64,000 bases of DNA from an uncultured Alphaproteobacteria bacterium (GTDB taxonomy: Bacteria; Pseudomonadota; Alphaproteobacteria; Rhodobacterales; Rhodobacteraceae), in assembly GCA_902562285.1 (NCBI GenBank), contig CACESU010000003.1:18346-82345 (forward strand). Reading direction: 5' to 3'. Made by a program: the position numbers and the translations under genes. A model generated the notes under the pieces. That model saw only the letters and a program-made list of their open reading frames with translations. It was not told the origin of the DNA and did not search any database. Positions 1 to 10,600 of the stretch are shown here, piece after piece (positions within the stretch are counted from its first letter, which is position 1; each line of letters opens with the position of its first letter).

Positions 1-256
1 AAAATTGAGTATGGTTCCAATGTTGTGAGGCGTTATTGAAAATTCCATTTTGGGCTACTACATCATTATTATAAGTCCCAATTATTATGTCTTCAACCGA
101 TTTACTTTCCCATTCTGTTCCTGCAATTAGTTTATTCCCATTATCAACATACGCTTTATGGTGTAAATCATGATGAAATTCTAGTGTTTCCTTACTCATG
201 CCAAGATTTTCGAGGGCATCATGACTGTATGGTAAATCTGGTAAAGTAAAACTCAT
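1..256 (-). CDS. sodB: Superoxide dismutase [Fe], N-terminal fragment (cut by window edge)
   Basis: Only the first 85 codons lie in the window; the gene runs off the left edge. The protein starts MSFTLPDLPYSHDALENLG, a classic Fe/Mn-SOD opening, and has EFHHDLHHKAYV (first metal-ligand His) and NNASQHWNHTQF, where the Gln-x-x-Asn-His pattern is that of iron-type enzymes. The product disproportionates superoxide in the cytoplasm. GAGG stands just upstream of the ATG at 256, supporting the start. No operon partner is visible; the next gene downstream is off-window and the upstream gene (343-696) belongs to the Sec operon. Confidence 0.93.
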   Translation of the reverse strand, partial: MSFTLPDLPYSHDALENLGMSKETLEFHHDLHHKAYVDNGNKLIAGTEWESKSVEDIIIGTYNNDVVAQNGIFNNASQHWNHTQF

Positions 257-342
257 TGTAACCTCTAAATAATTTTGAATATCTAACTTTAATTATGATA
301 ATATATTACAAATCTAAATATAAAATTCAACTAATTAAATTT

Positions 343-696
343 CTATATAGGCATCAACAATGCACCAGCCTTACGATGACTTGAAATTGTTACGTTATAA
401 GCTCTACACGCTGTTGGTGTAGAAAAACATTCTAATATAATATTATTTTTAATAAAAAAATCTTTAAACATATTAATAGGTTTTTTATTTCTAACACCCG
501 TTCCAACAAACATTATATCCATATCAATTATATCAAATTTTGAAAATGAAAAATCATTAAAGCCACTCCATTTACATATAGTATTGGTAAAAATAAATAT
601 ACCACCCTCATAATACTTATTATTAATTTTAAAATTATTTTGACCATAACCTTGGATAGAAATAACATCCTGAAAAGAAATTTCATTAAGTAACAT
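343..696 (-). CDS. Mth938-like (DUF498/NDUFAF3-type) domain protein
   Basis: This 117-aa protein is one compact domain. It has the family pattern of a glycine-rich N-terminal strand (YYEGGIFIF), a central VGTG loop near residue 65, and a C-terminal segment on 'ECFSTPTACRAYNVTISSHR', typical of Mth938/Xcc981-like proteins related to the mitochondrial complex I assembly factor NDUFAF3. Its biochemical role in bacteria is not established. It lies 11 bp behind secF, and Mth938-like genes commonly sit next to secDF in alphaproteobacteria, so it is probably the last gene of the yajC-secD-secF transcript. Confidence 0.8.
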   Translation of the reverse strand: MLLNEISFQDVISIQGYGQNNFKINNKYYEGGIFIFTNTICKWSGFNDFSFSKFDIIDMDIMFVGTGVRNKKPINMFKDFFIKNNIILECFSTPTACRAYNVTISSHRKAGALLMPI

Positions 697-707
697 CGTA
701 ATTAATC

Positions 708-1679
708 CTATTCATCAAAATTTGTTCCTGGATTTCCAGAATTTTTATTACTCCAATCTCTTTTGACACCCAGTTTAAGTAAGATAGAGGATGCAATAAA
801 AATAGACGAATAAGTTCCTATTAGCACTCCCCAAATCATTGCAAATGTAAAACCTCTAATCACTTCACCACCAAAAATAAATAACGCTAAAAGAGCAAGT
901 AATGTAGTTAAAGAGGTAATTATTGTTCTGCTGAGAGTTTCATTAATTGATTTGTTTAAAACTTCTAATAATTCTACTGATTGGTACTTTTTTAGGTTTT
1001 CTCTTATTCGATCAAAAACTATTACAGTATCATTTAATGAATAACCTACTATTGTTAAAAGAGCTGCAATTATAGATAAATTAAACTCTAAACCAATAAT
1101 AGAGAAAATGCCAATTGTTATTAAAACATCATGAACTAAGGCAATAACTGCACCTAAGGAAAACTGCCATTCGAAACGAATCCAAATATAAAAAAGTACC
1201 GCAAACACTGCTAAACAAACTGCCAAAATAGCTTTTTGAACAAGTTCGCCCGATATTTTTGATCCTACACTTTCTGTTTGTAAAAAAGATACCTCATTGA
1301 GATTATTACTCAAAGTTTTTTTAACATCGATGATCATATTGTTTTGAACCTCAGCATTTCCTTCTTGTTGTTCAATTTTGATCAAAAACATTTGTTTTGG
1401 ATTCCCAATTAATGTATCGGTTGGGTCTGAAATTTTTGTTACTACAGTATCTCCTAACTCTAGGTTATTTAAAGATTTTCTAATTTCTGATACAGAAGAA
1501 CTATTTGAAGTTTTTATCATCAACATTGTTCCACCACGAAAATCTATTCCATAATTTAAACCGTTAATTAAGTAAAATACAAAAGAAATCAATACTGCTA
1601 AAATCGATAACCATATAGCATATCTAGATTTGCCAAAAAAATTAATTGAAGTATTGTGAGGTAAAAATCTTAGTCTCAT
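708..1679 (-). CDS. secF: Protein translocase subunit SecF
   Basis: SecF is the smaller half of the SecDF proton-driven accessory complex that helps pull exported proteins through SecYEG. The 323-aa protein has an N-terminal membrane segment (about residues 20-42) followed by the conserved GIDFRGGTM motif, a periplasmic domain, and a C-terminal bundle of five membrane helices. That bundle includes the SecF signature VGYSLNDTVIVFDRIRENL near residues 212-230. The length is normal. It is separated from secD by 8 bp, so the two are certainly co-transcribed. The ATG at 1679 is a natural start because the next residues lead directly into the first helix. Confidence 0.97.
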   Translation of the reverse strand: MRLRFLPHNTSINFFGKSRYAIWLSILAVLISFVFYLINGLNYGIDFRGGTMLMIKTSNSSSVSEIRKSLNNLELGDTVVTKISDPTDTLIGNPKQMFLIKIEQQEGNAEVQNNMIIDVKKTLSNNLNEVSFLQTESVGSKISGELVQKAILAVCLAVFAVLFYIWIRFEWQFSLGAVIALVHDVLITIGIFSIIGLEFNLSIIAALLTIVGYSLNDTVIVFDRIRENLKKYQSVELLEVLNKSINETLSRTIITSLTTLLALLALFIFGGEVIRGFTFAMIWGVLIGTYSSIFIASSILLKLGVKRDWSNKNSGNPGTNFDE

Positions 1680-1687
1680 AATTGTAA

Positions 1688-3328
1688 CTATAAATTTAAA
1701 ATTTTAGGCTTTTTAAATCCAAAATAAATTGAGATTAGTAGCCTGGTTAAATAAACAGCTGTAAATACAGATGTCATAATCCCAATTCCCAATGTAACTG
1801 AAAAACCTTTAATTGGACCTGAGCCCAGTGAAAATAAAATTATTGCTGCAATAAATGTTGTAACATTTGCATCAATTATTGAAGTTAAAGCTTTTTCGTA
1901 ACCCAATTCAATTGCTCTGTACAAGCTTTTATTGGTTTTAATTTCTTCCTTAATTCGTTCAAAAATCAAGACATTGGCATCAACTGCCATTCCAATAGTA
2001 AGTACAATACCTGCAATTCCAGGTAGAGTAAGTGTAGCTGCAAAATATGCCATAATTGAAAAAATTAATGCGATATTAAAAATTAAACCAACATTGGCAA
2101 ATAGTCCAAATAAACCATACGAAGCAATCATAAATAAAAGAACTAATATACCAGCAATTATTGCTGCAATTTTTCCTGATTTGATACTATCTGCACCTAA
2201 TTCAGGTCCAACTGTTCTTTGTTCTAAAACTTGAATAGCAGCAGGTAAAGCTCCTGCTCTAAGAAGAATAGCTAATCTATTACTCTCATCAACTGAAAAA
2301 TTACCAGTAATAATTCCTGCTCCTCCCGGTATATAACTCTGAATAATTGGAGCTGAAATCACTTGTTTATCGAGAACTATAGCAAATGGATTTCCAATAT
2401 TGTCTTTAGTATATTCACCAAATTTTCTGCCTCCAATAGGATTAAATTGGAAAGATACAGCTGGCCTATTGTTTTGATCAAAAGAAGGCTGCGCATTAGT
2501 TAGTTGAGAGCCTGAAACAACAAATTTTTTCTCTAATTCTAGACAATTATCAGTGTCATCAAAATTTTCTACAATAATAGAGTTAATCACAGGCTTTTTA
2601 TCACAAGAAACATTATTTTTAATTACAGGATGAAAAGTAAGCTTGGCTGTTTTGCCAATAAGCTGTAATAATTCTTCTGCAGAACCTAAGCCAGGAACTT
2701 GAATTAAAATTCTTCTACTTCCTTGTTTTTGTATTGTAGGTTCTCTAGTACCAGCTTCATCCACTCTTCTTCTTATAATTTCTAATGATTGATCCATTGT
2801 TTGGTTATCTATTTTTCTTTTTTCCTGTTCGTCAAAAGAAACTTTAACTTTATTATCTTCAAATTTTAAAATTTCTAAAATATTAGTTTTAGAAGATAAT
2901 TCTTTATTTAAAAATGAAATAGCTTTTTCGATTCCCTCTTTTTTACTAATAGTAACTATTAAACTGTCATTTAAGGCAGAAACTTCTTGGGAAAATGAAC
3001 CAACTTCATTTCTAATGGCCCTTAAATTTTTTCTAATTTCAGGCCAAAAATTTTGTATTCTTTCAGAGTAGACGTCTTCTAAATTCACTTCTACTAGCAC
3101 ATGTGCACCTCCTCTCAAATCAAGACCTAAATTGACTAAATCTGAGGGTGCCCAATCGTACCATAATTGGGTTTCTAAAAGTGGTTTTTGAGTTTCCACT
3201 AATTCTGATTTTTTCAAATCATTATATTTCTCCACTTGCGAATAGAAAAAATGCGGTGAGAAACTATAAATACCCCAGAGACAAGGCATAAGTATAAGCA
3301 ATATTTTCCATAATGGGAATTTTAACAT
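1688..3328 (-). CDS. secD: Protein translocase subunit SecD
   Basis: SecD pairs with SecF in the inner membrane. The 546-aa protein has one N-terminal membrane helix, the LGLDLRGGAHVLVEV motif (about residues 66-80), the large periplasmic P1 region with 'IIRRRVDEAGTREPTIQKQG', and five C-terminal helices. GMAVDANVLIFERIKEE is the hallmark proton-path motif with its conserved Asp. The P1 region ends in the FEYT-like substrate-binding part 'GRKFGEYTKDNIG'. The gene sits 33 bp after yajC and 8 bp before secF. No frameshift or missing motif was seen. Confidence 0.97.
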   Translation of the reverse strand: MLKFPLWKILLILMPCLWGIYSFSPHFFYSQVEKYNDLKKSELVETQKPLLETQLWYDWAPSDLVNLGLDLRGGAHVLVEVNLEDVYSERIQNFWPEIRKNLRAIRNEVGSFSQEVSALNDSLIVTISKKEGIEKAISFLNKELSSKTNILEILKFEDNKVKVSFDEQEKRKIDNQTMDQSLEIIRRRVDEAGTREPTIQKQGSRRILIQVPGLGSAEELLQLIGKTAKLTFHPVIKNNVSCDKKPVINSIIVENFDDTDNCLELEKKFVVSGSQLTNAQPSFDQNNRPAVSFQFNPIGGRKFGEYTKDNIGNPFAIVLDKQVISAPIIQSYIPGGAGIITGNFSVDESNRLAILLRAGALPAAIQVLEQRTVGPELGADSIKSGKIAAIIAGILVLLFMIASYGLFGLFANVGLIFNIALIFSIMAYFAATLTLPGIAGIVLTIGMAVDANVLIFERIKEEIKTNKSLYRAIELGYEKALTSIIDANVTTFIAAIILFSLGSGPIKGFSVTLGIGIMTSVFTAVYLTRLLISIYFGFKKPKILNL

Positions 3329-3361
3329 TTTTTGTAAACTTAAAACTATTAAAGTTTAAGA

Positions 3362-3676
3362 CTATTTCTTATTTATTACATTTACCACAGTCGACCTCAT
3401 GACACGAACCTTAGTGTTTACTGCTATCTCAACTTCAATCTCACTATCATCTTTTATTTTAGAGACTTTACCAATAATGCCACCCTGTGTTAAAATCTGA
3501 TCTCCTCTTTTTAAAGCATTAACCATCAAATTATGTTCTTTCGCTTTTTTTTGTTGGGGTCTGATTATTATAAAATACATAATAAGAAATATAAGAAGAA
3601 GTGGGACTAATGAACCTATTGTGGAACCAAACCCCCCTGATCCAGTGGATTGTGCAAAAGCAGGAGTAACAAACAT
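3362..3676 (-). CDS. yajC: Preprotein translocase accessory subunit YajC
   Basis: YajC is a small single-pass inner-membrane partner of SecDF. The 104-aa product has a short N-terminal 'FVTPAFAQS' stretch, then the membrane helix with the family signature LLLIFLIMYFIIIRPQQKK (about residues 27-45). A soluble KOW-like tail follows, 'LKRGDQILTQGGIIGKV'. It is the first gene of the yajC-secD-secF-Mth938-like run. An AAAGG-like site precedes the ATG in minus-strand reading. Confidence 0.96.
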   Translation of the reverse strand: MFVTPAFAQSTGSGGFGSTIGSLVPLLLIFLIMYFIIIRPQQKKAKEHNLMVNALKRGDQILTQGGIIGKVSKIKDDSEIEVEIAVNTKVRVMRSTVVNVINKK

Positions 3677-3806
3677 TTTACAACCTTTCGATTATTTTAT
3701 CTTTTTAATATTAAAAGTGAATTAGGATTTATAAATTTATAATATTAATTATTTAAAAGGGCTTGATCGGTCAAGTATAATAATAATACAGAAAGAAGAT
3801 TTTAGT

Positions 3807-4157
3807 CTAATTTTTTTGGTTGTTAGAAAAACTATTAGAAAAAGCATTAAGTTCTTCTATAGTTAAATTTGAAAACCTAGACCTTAATTTCGATTTTTCA
3901 AAATTCTTTTTCTTTTCATTACTTAATTCCCCAGGTAATGGTTTCCACTCTAATACAAGGTTTCCCTTCTTAAGTTTTGCAGGTAGTGTTAAACCATATC
4001 GATTTGCGAGTTTTTCAAATTCGTATCTTAAATTTTCTAAATCTCTTACTTCGAAACCTTTAGGAAATATAACCTGACCAAGATTATCATCCAAGTCAGT
4101 ATTATCATTTATTAGAAACTCCATAAAAGAAATTTGAGTAGGCTTTGTTTCCATCAT
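3807..4157 (-). CDS. Hypothetical soluble protein, about 116 aa
   Basis: I do not recognise a family. The reading frame is open from 4172 (GTG), but GGGAGAG stands a proper distance from the ATG pair at 4157/4154, so I place the start at 4157 (MMETKPTQ). The protein is hydrophilic, without signal peptide or membrane segment. It has a charged central helix ('LENLRYEFEKLANRYGLTLPAKLKKG') and a C-terminal helix rich in Lys, Ser and Asn. The plus-strand frame across the same DNA is open too but has no ribosome site, so the minus-strand reading is preferred. It stands alone upstream of the Sec operon. Confidence 0.55.
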   Translation of the reverse strand: MMETKPTQISFMEFLINDNTDLDDNLGQVIFPKGFEVRDLENLRYEFEKLANRYGLTLPAKLKKGNLVLEWKPLPGELSNEKKKNFEKSKLRSRFSNLTIEELNAFSNSFSNNQKN

Positions 4158-4172
4158 ACTCTCCCACTGCAC

Positions 4173-4575
4173 TATATATATTTATTTTAAATATAATTTC
4201 AACTATATTTAGTGTTTCCAATAATTGTCCATTTTATAAAATAGAAGATTTAATAGCACGAAACTATTTTAAGGATATCTTGGTAACCAAAAAAACAATT
4301 TATTTCTGAATAATTATAATCAACTATTAAAGTTATTAATTCTTAAAATTAATTCTTTTGTTTTTTAAAATTTTGATTTTTTAAATCAAATTTTGTTATG
4401 TCTTTTCTTTTAGTAATTAAGTTCTATATCTATATCACCTGCGAAAGCACTTAAGTAAAGGTATATAAAAATTACAGTATAAAATATAATAAATTTTCTT
4501 ATTTTTAAAGTGTATAATATTAGAGTTAAATATATCATAACATAACAAATTTATAACGAAGAAAACAAAAAATAT
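4173..4575. other. AT-rich intergenic stretch, no gene seen
   Basis: About 400 bases of very AT-rich DNA between two minus-strand hypothetical genes. I see several homopolymeric T and A runs, no open frame with a ribosome site, no tRNA-like fold and no convincing hairpin terminator. It probably holds the promoter for the gene ending at 3807, but no box can be assigned with confidence. Confidence 0.5.
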
Positions 4576-4935
4576 CTATTTAATCAATCTACATTTACTA
4601 AACCAAAACCATCTTCTTTCAATGCTAGGGAAAAAAACATAAATAAGAAATGTTGTATCTGATACTGGAGTAGCAGTAACTATTGTTCCATTTGGAGACA
4701 AAAATAAATCATAGTTAGGTAAGCTTAATGAAAGCTGTGAAAATTTTGGAATTTCTTTAGGTAAATTATTACTGCTTCTTAGGTTTAAAGTTCCACTTTC
4801 TATACTCGCAGTAAATGTAACTTTATCTTTCTCAAGAGTTAAAGTATTAGTCCAAGCATCACAAATATAGTTATTTGCAAAAACTTTGCTTGTTAAAAAT
4901 ATTATTAATAAAATTATGTAGAAAAAACGGTTCAT
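4576..4935 (-). CDS. Small secreted hypothetical protein
   Basis: A 119-aa product with a clear N-terminal signal peptide (RFFYIILLIIFLTSKVFANN, cleavage probably after residue 20). The mature part is about 99 aa and rich in beta-strand-type sequence, with two cysteines (in YICDAW and SKCRLI) that could form a disulphide in the periplasm. I do not recognise a family and cannot assign a function. It is divergent from the acyl-CoA ligase gene at 5030. Confidence 0.6.
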   Translation of the reverse strand: MNRFFYIILLIIFLTSKVFANNYICDAWTNTLTLEKDKVTFTASIESGTLNLRSSNNLPKEIPKFSQLSLSLPNYDLFLSPNGTIVTATPVSDTTFLIYVFFPSIERRWFWFSKCRLIK

Positions 4936-5029
4936 TAATTTTATAAAATTATGAAAAAGATTCTAAATTCTTAAATTAAACAATTTTTATTAATATAACT
5001 ACTTAATATTTTAAGAGAAAAGGGTAAGA

Positions 5030-6547
5030 ATGTATAAAAATATAAAAAAAAACATTGAAAACTCAGATAGAATTGCCTTTGAATCCCCAAATAGAGAGGC
5101 ATTAAGTTATAGTGAACTCCACAAAACCTTGGATCAAATTGAAATTGATTTTTTGAATTTATTAATAAATCGTGAAGATACAGTCGCAATTGTATTACCT
5201 AATGGTCCTGATTTAGGCCTATTATTTATTGCTTGCTCATGTTTTGCAATTTCAGCTCCACTTAATCCAAATTATAGTAAAAGTGAGTTCATATTCTATT
5301 TATCTGATTTAAAAGCGAAATTTCTTATAGTGGATCCAAAACTAAAAACTGAAGCTTCGAAAGCTGCAACAGAACTGGGAATAACTATTATTCATCTTTC
5401 ACCTGAACAGAAAGCTGGGAAATTTAATTTAAAAATTGATAAGAAAAGTTCACATAGTACTATTGTTAAACAAAATTTTATGAATAATACTTCTCTTTTA
5501 CTTCATACTTCAGGTACAACATCTAAACCAAAACTTGTCCAACTGACTTCATATAATTTAATTAATTCTGCACTAAATATAGGAAGAACTTTAGACTTAA
5601 ACGAAAAAGATTGCTGTCTAAACATTATGCCATTATTCCACATACATGGTCTTGTTGCAGTATTACTTTCTTGTATACTATTTAATGTAAAACTTGTTTT
5701 CACAAATGGTTTTAATGCCCTAGTCTTTTTCAAACTTTTACACCAATTTAAACCTACATGGTATAGTGGAGTACCTACAATGCACCAAGCTATACTTCAA
5801 AGAGCAAAAAATAATAAGAAAATTATAGAGAATAACTCCCTACGATTTATTCGATCTTCATCAGCAGCAATGCCTAAACCAGTGTTACTTGAAATGGAAA
5901 AAACATTTAATTGTCCTGTAATTGAAGCCTATGGAATGACTGAAGCTTCTCATCAAATTGCATCTAATCCACTTCCTCCAAGGGTAAGAAAAAATGGAAC
6001 TGTGGGTATAGGAAATGGCACATTAGTTGAGATAATGGACAAGGAAGGTAATATTTTAGAAAAAAATAAAGTTGGTGAAATTGTAATCAAGGGAGAAACT
6101 GTAATTAAACAATATGCAAACAATGAAAAAGCTACTCTTTCTTCTTTTAAAAATGGTTGGTTTAAAACTGGAGACTTAGGTTCCATTGATGCAGACGGAT
6201 ATATAAAAGTTACAGGAAGAATTAAAGAGATTATTAACAAAGGTGGTGAAAAGATTTCACCCAAAGAAATAGATGATATACTGCAAGAAATGAGTGAAAT
6301 AGAACAAGTTGTCTGCTTTCCTTTTTCTAGCGATAGGTATGGTGAAGAAATTGGTTGTGCTATAGTTTTAAAAGAAAATATAAATATTTCAGAAAAAGAA
6401 ATAACTGAGTATGCTTCTAAGCATATAGCCAAATTCAAAATACCAAGTAAATTTATTTTTCTTGATGAAATTCCAAAAGGTCCTACTGGGAAACTCCAAA
6501 GAATTGGTTTATCTAAAATATTAGGTTTAGAAAATGAGTATAAGTGA
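5030..6547 (+). CDS. AMP-forming acyl-CoA ligase (oxalate-CoA ligase/AAE3-like)
   Basis: This 505-aa enzyme activates a carboxylic acid with ATP and joins it to CoA. Adenylating-enzyme motifs are intact: the P-loop-like HTSGTTSKPKLVQLT (about 160-174), the YGMTEASHQ motif (about 304), GWFKTGDLG (about 380) and the C-terminal lysine motif PKGPTGKLQR. The segments 'APLNPNYSKSEFIFYLSDL' and 'MPLFHIHGL' recall the AAE3/oxalyl-CoA synthetase branch, so oxalate or another short acid is a candidate substrate; this is inference. AAAGGG precedes the ATG. The next gene overlaps its 3' end by 14 bp, implying translational coupling. Confidence 0.85.
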   Translation: MYKNIKKNIENSDRIAFESPNREALSYSELHKTLDQIEIDFLNLLINREDTVAIVLPNGPDLGLLFIACSCFAISAPLNPNYSKSEFIFYLSDLKAKFLIVDPKLKTEASKAATELGITIIHLSPEQKAGKFNLKIDKKSSHSTIVKQNFMNNTSLLLHTSGTTSKPKLVQLTSYNLINSALNIGRTLDLNEKDCCLNIMPLFHIHGLVAVLLSCILFNVKLVFTNGFNALVFFKLLHQFKPTWYSGVPTMHQAILQRAKNNKKIIENNSLRFIRSSSAAMPKPVLLEMEKTFNCPVIEAYGMTEASHQIASNPLPPRVRKNGTVGIGNGTLVEIMDKEGNILEKNKVGEIVIKGETVIKQYANNEKATLSSFKNGWFKTGDLGSIDADGYIKVTGRIKEIINKGGEKISPKEIDDILQEMSEIEQVVCFPFSSDRYGEEIGCAIVLKENINISEKEITEYASKHIAKFKIPSKFIFLDEIPKGPTGKLQRIGLSKILGLENEYK

Positions 6548-7529
6548 AATAAGCAAACATTTTTGTATTTTTGGAGTAGGAGCAATAGGTGGTTTAATCA
6601 CCGCTAATTTAAAAAAAAATGGTTATAACGTATCTTGCATAGCACGTGGGAGTACATATGATAAAATTTCAAAAAATGGCATTACTATTATATCAAATTC
6701 TGAAAGAAGCCAGTTTTTCCCTACAGTCTATAAAATAGATGAAGAAATTCCTCCTATCGATTATTTATTTATTACTGTGAAGGCGAATACTCTTCCTGCA
6801 GTTGCCACAGATTTAAAACAACATATAACCAAAAATACTAATATTATAACAGGTATGAATGGCATTCCACACTGGTATTTCAGCGGATTAAATTCTAAAT
6901 TTAAACCGCTCAGAATAGAAGCTGTTGATCCAAAAGGATTAGTCTCTAATTGTTTACCTCCAAAAAAAATAATTGGTTCTGTAATTTATCCAGCAGCTAA
7001 ACTAATTGAACCAGGCGTAATTAAACATATAAGTGGGAATAAAATCACTATTGGCGATCCAAGCAGTATGAATACTGAAAGTATTAATATCTTATCTAAT
7101 GCGCTTAATAATTCCGGATTTAGAGCTCCTATAAAGAAAAATATAAGAGATGAAATTTGGATAAAATTACTTGGAAATGTAGCTTTCAATCCATTATCAG
7201 TTCTAACTGGAGGTACTCTAGAAGAAATGTGTAAAAACCCTGAAACTAGATCAATTGTTGAGGAAATAATGATTGAAACAAGATCAATAGGTGAGAAATT
7301 GGGAGCTAGTTTTCCTATTTCTATAGACAAAAGAATTAAAGGTGCAGAAGCAGTTGGAGATCATAAGACTTCAATGTTACAAGATTTTGAGGCAAATAAA
7401 CAAATGGAATTTGATGCTATTGTTACTTCAGTTCAAGAATTAGGAAAATTAACTAATTCTTCTACCAAAGTATTAGACATAGTAGCAAAAATTTTAAAAC
7501 TTAAGATTAGTTTATTAAATCTTCAATAA
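6534..7529 (+). CDS. Ketopantoate reductase family (ApbA/PanE) oxidoreductase
   Basis: The 331-aa protein has the NADP-binding Rossmann motif FGVGAIGGLITANLKKNG at the very N-terminus and the family's 'DYLFITVKANTLP' strand. A helical C-terminal ApbA_C domain has the catalytic-type segment 'KNIRDEIWIKLLGNVAFNPLSVLTG', including the conserved Lys and Asn. Housekeeping PanE makes pantoate for CoA synthesis, but many paralogues reduce other 2-oxo acids. Coupling to an acyl-CoA ligase suggests a catabolic 2-keto acid rather than pantothenate synthesis; this is inference. It is slightly longer than typical PanE (about 300 aa). Confidence 0.8.
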   Translation: MSISEISKHFCIFGVGAIGGLITANLKKNGYNVSCIARGSTYDKISKNGITIISNSERSQFFPTVYKIDEEIPPIDYLFITVKANTLPAVATDLKQHITKNTNIITGMNGIPHWYFSGLNSKFKPLRIEAVDPKGLVSNCLPPKKIIGSVIYPAAKLIEPGVIKHISGNKITIGDPSSMNTESINILSNALNNSGFRAPIKKNIRDEIWIKLLGNVAFNPLSVLTGGTLEEMCKNPETRSIVEEIMIETRSIGEKLGASFPISIDKRIKGAEAVGDHKTSMLQDFEANKQMEFDAIVTSVQELGKLTNSSTKVLDIVAKILKLKISLLNLQ

Positions 7530-7636
7530 AATAATCGATATATTTCAATCACTTAAAAAAAATATATTTTTTTTATTTTTTTTCTAAACTTTTTTAAAAA
7601 TCAGTCGTTAAGGTTATAAAATTTAAAATCTGCTAT

Positions 7637-7650
7637 ATGGTTGGAACCAT
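7637..7650. promoter_or_regulatory. 14-bp perfect inverted repeat in the leader of the giant repeat protein gene
   Basis: ATGGTTGGAACCAT reads the same on both strands and lies 23 bp before the ATG of the 1770-aa gene. It may be an operator or an mRNA hairpin; no regulator can be named. The following AGGGG is the likely ribosome site. Confidence 0.35.
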
Positions 7651-7673
7651 ACCATTAGCATAGGGGTACATAA

Positions 7674-10600
7674 ATGACTAGAATTTCATCTGTTTCCATG
7701 GTTATGGAAACTTATTATAAATTAACTCAGACGCCATCTGAAATGGAAGAGGAGTTAAAAAAAGAATTATCCAATCAAAATAAGCAGCAAAGTGGTGATA
7801 CATCCACCTTAGATGATCTCACTGAAGTAGTGGGTACTATTAAAGATGAAATTCAATTTTTAAATAAGGCAAAAAATACATTTAATGAAATATATAAAAT
7901 TGTTGATGAAGCTCATAATTATTTAAAAAACTTAAATCATGAAGCTATCTCTGGACTTAGTCAGACTAATTTAAAAAATAAACTAGATGGTTACATCTCA
8001 TCCATAAGATTAGCAGTATCAAATGATGGTGGTACTAATTTCTCTGAAGAACTTATTAAATATATAGAAAAACTTACAGATGTAAATATTGACGATATTT
8101 GGAAAACTTTGAGTTCACATGAAGTTCAGGGAAAATCACATTTAGTTGGTGGCCTAAACTCGAATGTTTCAACAAATCAGATTATAAGTGGTAAACAGAT
8201 TCAAATACAAGATGCGCAAAATACATTAAATCTAAATCAACTAAATAGCCAAAGTGTTAGTGTTCTAGCTTCTTCAATAAACGGATCATCAACTCTTGGT
8301 GTTTATGCAAAAGCAAAAAATAATGTCTCATTTTCAAATTTAAGCTCAACTGGAACTTATTCTTTTAAAATTACCAATACAAAAACAGGTGGATCAGGTC
8401 ATTCTCTATCTGGAATAACTATTTCTGATGTAAATAATTTAACACCTTTTTATGACGCTGTTAATAATAGCGCTGGCTCTACCGGAGTAATAGCTAAAAT
8501 AAATGCAGATTTATCAGTAGTAACATTAGTCGATAATATAGGTGATAATATAAATCTTTCTAATTTTACAACAACAAGTGGAAATCCTACTTTAAATATA
8601 TTTTCTGAGTATAATCGTAGTTCTAGAGATGCCAGTTTGGCAAACATAACCGTACATTTCAAAGATGACTCAAATATAGGAGATGACGGTGAGCTAAGAG
8701 GAGGTTATGTTGAGTTTTTTACATACGACAAATTAAATAATGAAAGTATTTCTATTGACACAAGCACAGTAGTTAAAGTCGATCTAAACGAAGTTTCAAT
8801 AGTTGGTGATCAAATATATGTTGGTTTGGGTGATTCCGATTCATCTCAAATAGGATATATTGATCCAACATTAAATGGTCAAAACGGTCAAAGACTTCGT
8901 TTTAAATTTTATGATGAAAATCCTAGCGGTACACAAACCATATTTATTAACGAAACTATTCTCCAAAATTTATCCAATCTAGTTACATTTAATAATGTTA
9001 ATATGGATTTAACAAATGATCCTGATGATTTAGAAAGGGATCCAAGAATAGAAACAGTAACTGCGGATATTAATGCTAATATCTATAGTACTGGAATTGC
9101 TGAAAGTCCTGTTACTTCTACCTCTAATGCTATAGCAACTGCGAACTATGGACTTACAAACACTCATGACGTTACAATAACAGGAACTTTTCAATATGTT
9201 GGAAATACTAGTGATATTTCAAGAACTGTAACAATTGAGCAAAATGCAAGCGCAAAACTTTTAGCAGAACAGTTAAATACAATTGCAACTCCAACAAATA
9301 CGTCATTTTCTGCCACAAATAATGTTATTATTTCGCATGCAGAAGCCTTAGGAGCTGTTTCATTTAATTTAGCAAGTCATAACAAAACCTCAGGAATAAT
9401 AGGTACTTCAGATATTTCAGCAAATATTACAGAAACTGGTAAACAAATTCGTATTCAAAGATTTGGAGCTTTAGGAAATACTAGATCTTTCACAATTACA
9501 GGAACAGGGTCTGATGGAAGTGTTTTAAATGAAACAATAGCTAATGTAGCAGCAAATTCTACAGCTACTGGTTCTAGTTTTTTTTCAACTGTTCATAGTA
9601 TTGTGACAGATGGTCCTTTAGGTGGGGATGGAATTTTTGATATAGGAACATCAACAGATAATGATGAAATAATAAGTGCACCTGGAGGTGTGGGATATAG
9701 CGAGCCCACCTTAACTAGTTTTAAAATCAATGGTTCTGCAGCTGCTGATAAAAATGTAGCCAGACTTACTTACCATGACGGTAACGCAGAAAGAAATCTA
9801 ACTAATTTAAAAAATGCTATTAATGCTCAACAGGGAACTACTGGAATTCAAGCACAAGATTATGGAGATAGTCAGGCTTTAATATTAACACACTCATCAG
9901 GGGAGAATATTGTAATAAGTGAACTAAGTGGTGTAGGGCTTCGAGTTCAAGCTGCTGAATTTCATGGTTTCGGTACAGTAAATACAGCTAGAACCCTTGA
10001 TGCAGCGAGAAATTTAGACTTCATCACTGACAAAAGATTTGTAGCGATTACTCCTACAAGCTCAGGTTCAATTACTGCTGATTATACCATCACGGGAACA
10101 AATTTTTCTGGCAGCACAATTTCTGAAACAATTTCTGGAATTAACCCAAGTGGGGGTACCCAATACTCTAAACAATCCTTTTCTACAGTTTCTCAAATCA
10201 CTACTTCAAATGTAACTTCTGATGTAACACTCATAGGACATGTAGATACAGATGGTAGTAGTAATTTGGTAGCTAATTCTATTATAGCTGATGATGCAAG
10301 TAATACCGCTAGGCCATTAGAAAATGATGGAACAACTAAAAGTGAAATATCTTTAAATGGAACTAGTGTGTCGGGTACTGCAGACTTGCTAAGTGCTACA
10401 GACGGACAATTTGTGACAGTAACAGCTGATGCAGGATCACCAGTTCTTACAGTAAGAATAAATGGAAGAAATTATTTAGGAGATGCACTTGAAAGAGATA
10501 TTGAAATTGTACCAGGTTCAACTGTAACAATAAATTCAAATGGTGACTCAGACAGGTTTGCAACCGTTCATCGAATGAGAACTTTGGGCTCTATGATAGG

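Noticed and set aside
3820..4077. 85-codon plus-strand frame overlapping the minus-strand hypothetical gene
   Set aside because: No ribosome site; the opposite strand has GGGAGAG before ATG and more natural amino-acid use.
5953..6585. 210-codon minus-strand frame inside the acyl-CoA ligase gene
   Set aside because: It is the mirror of a highly conserved adenylating-enzyme region on the plus strand and lacks a start signal.
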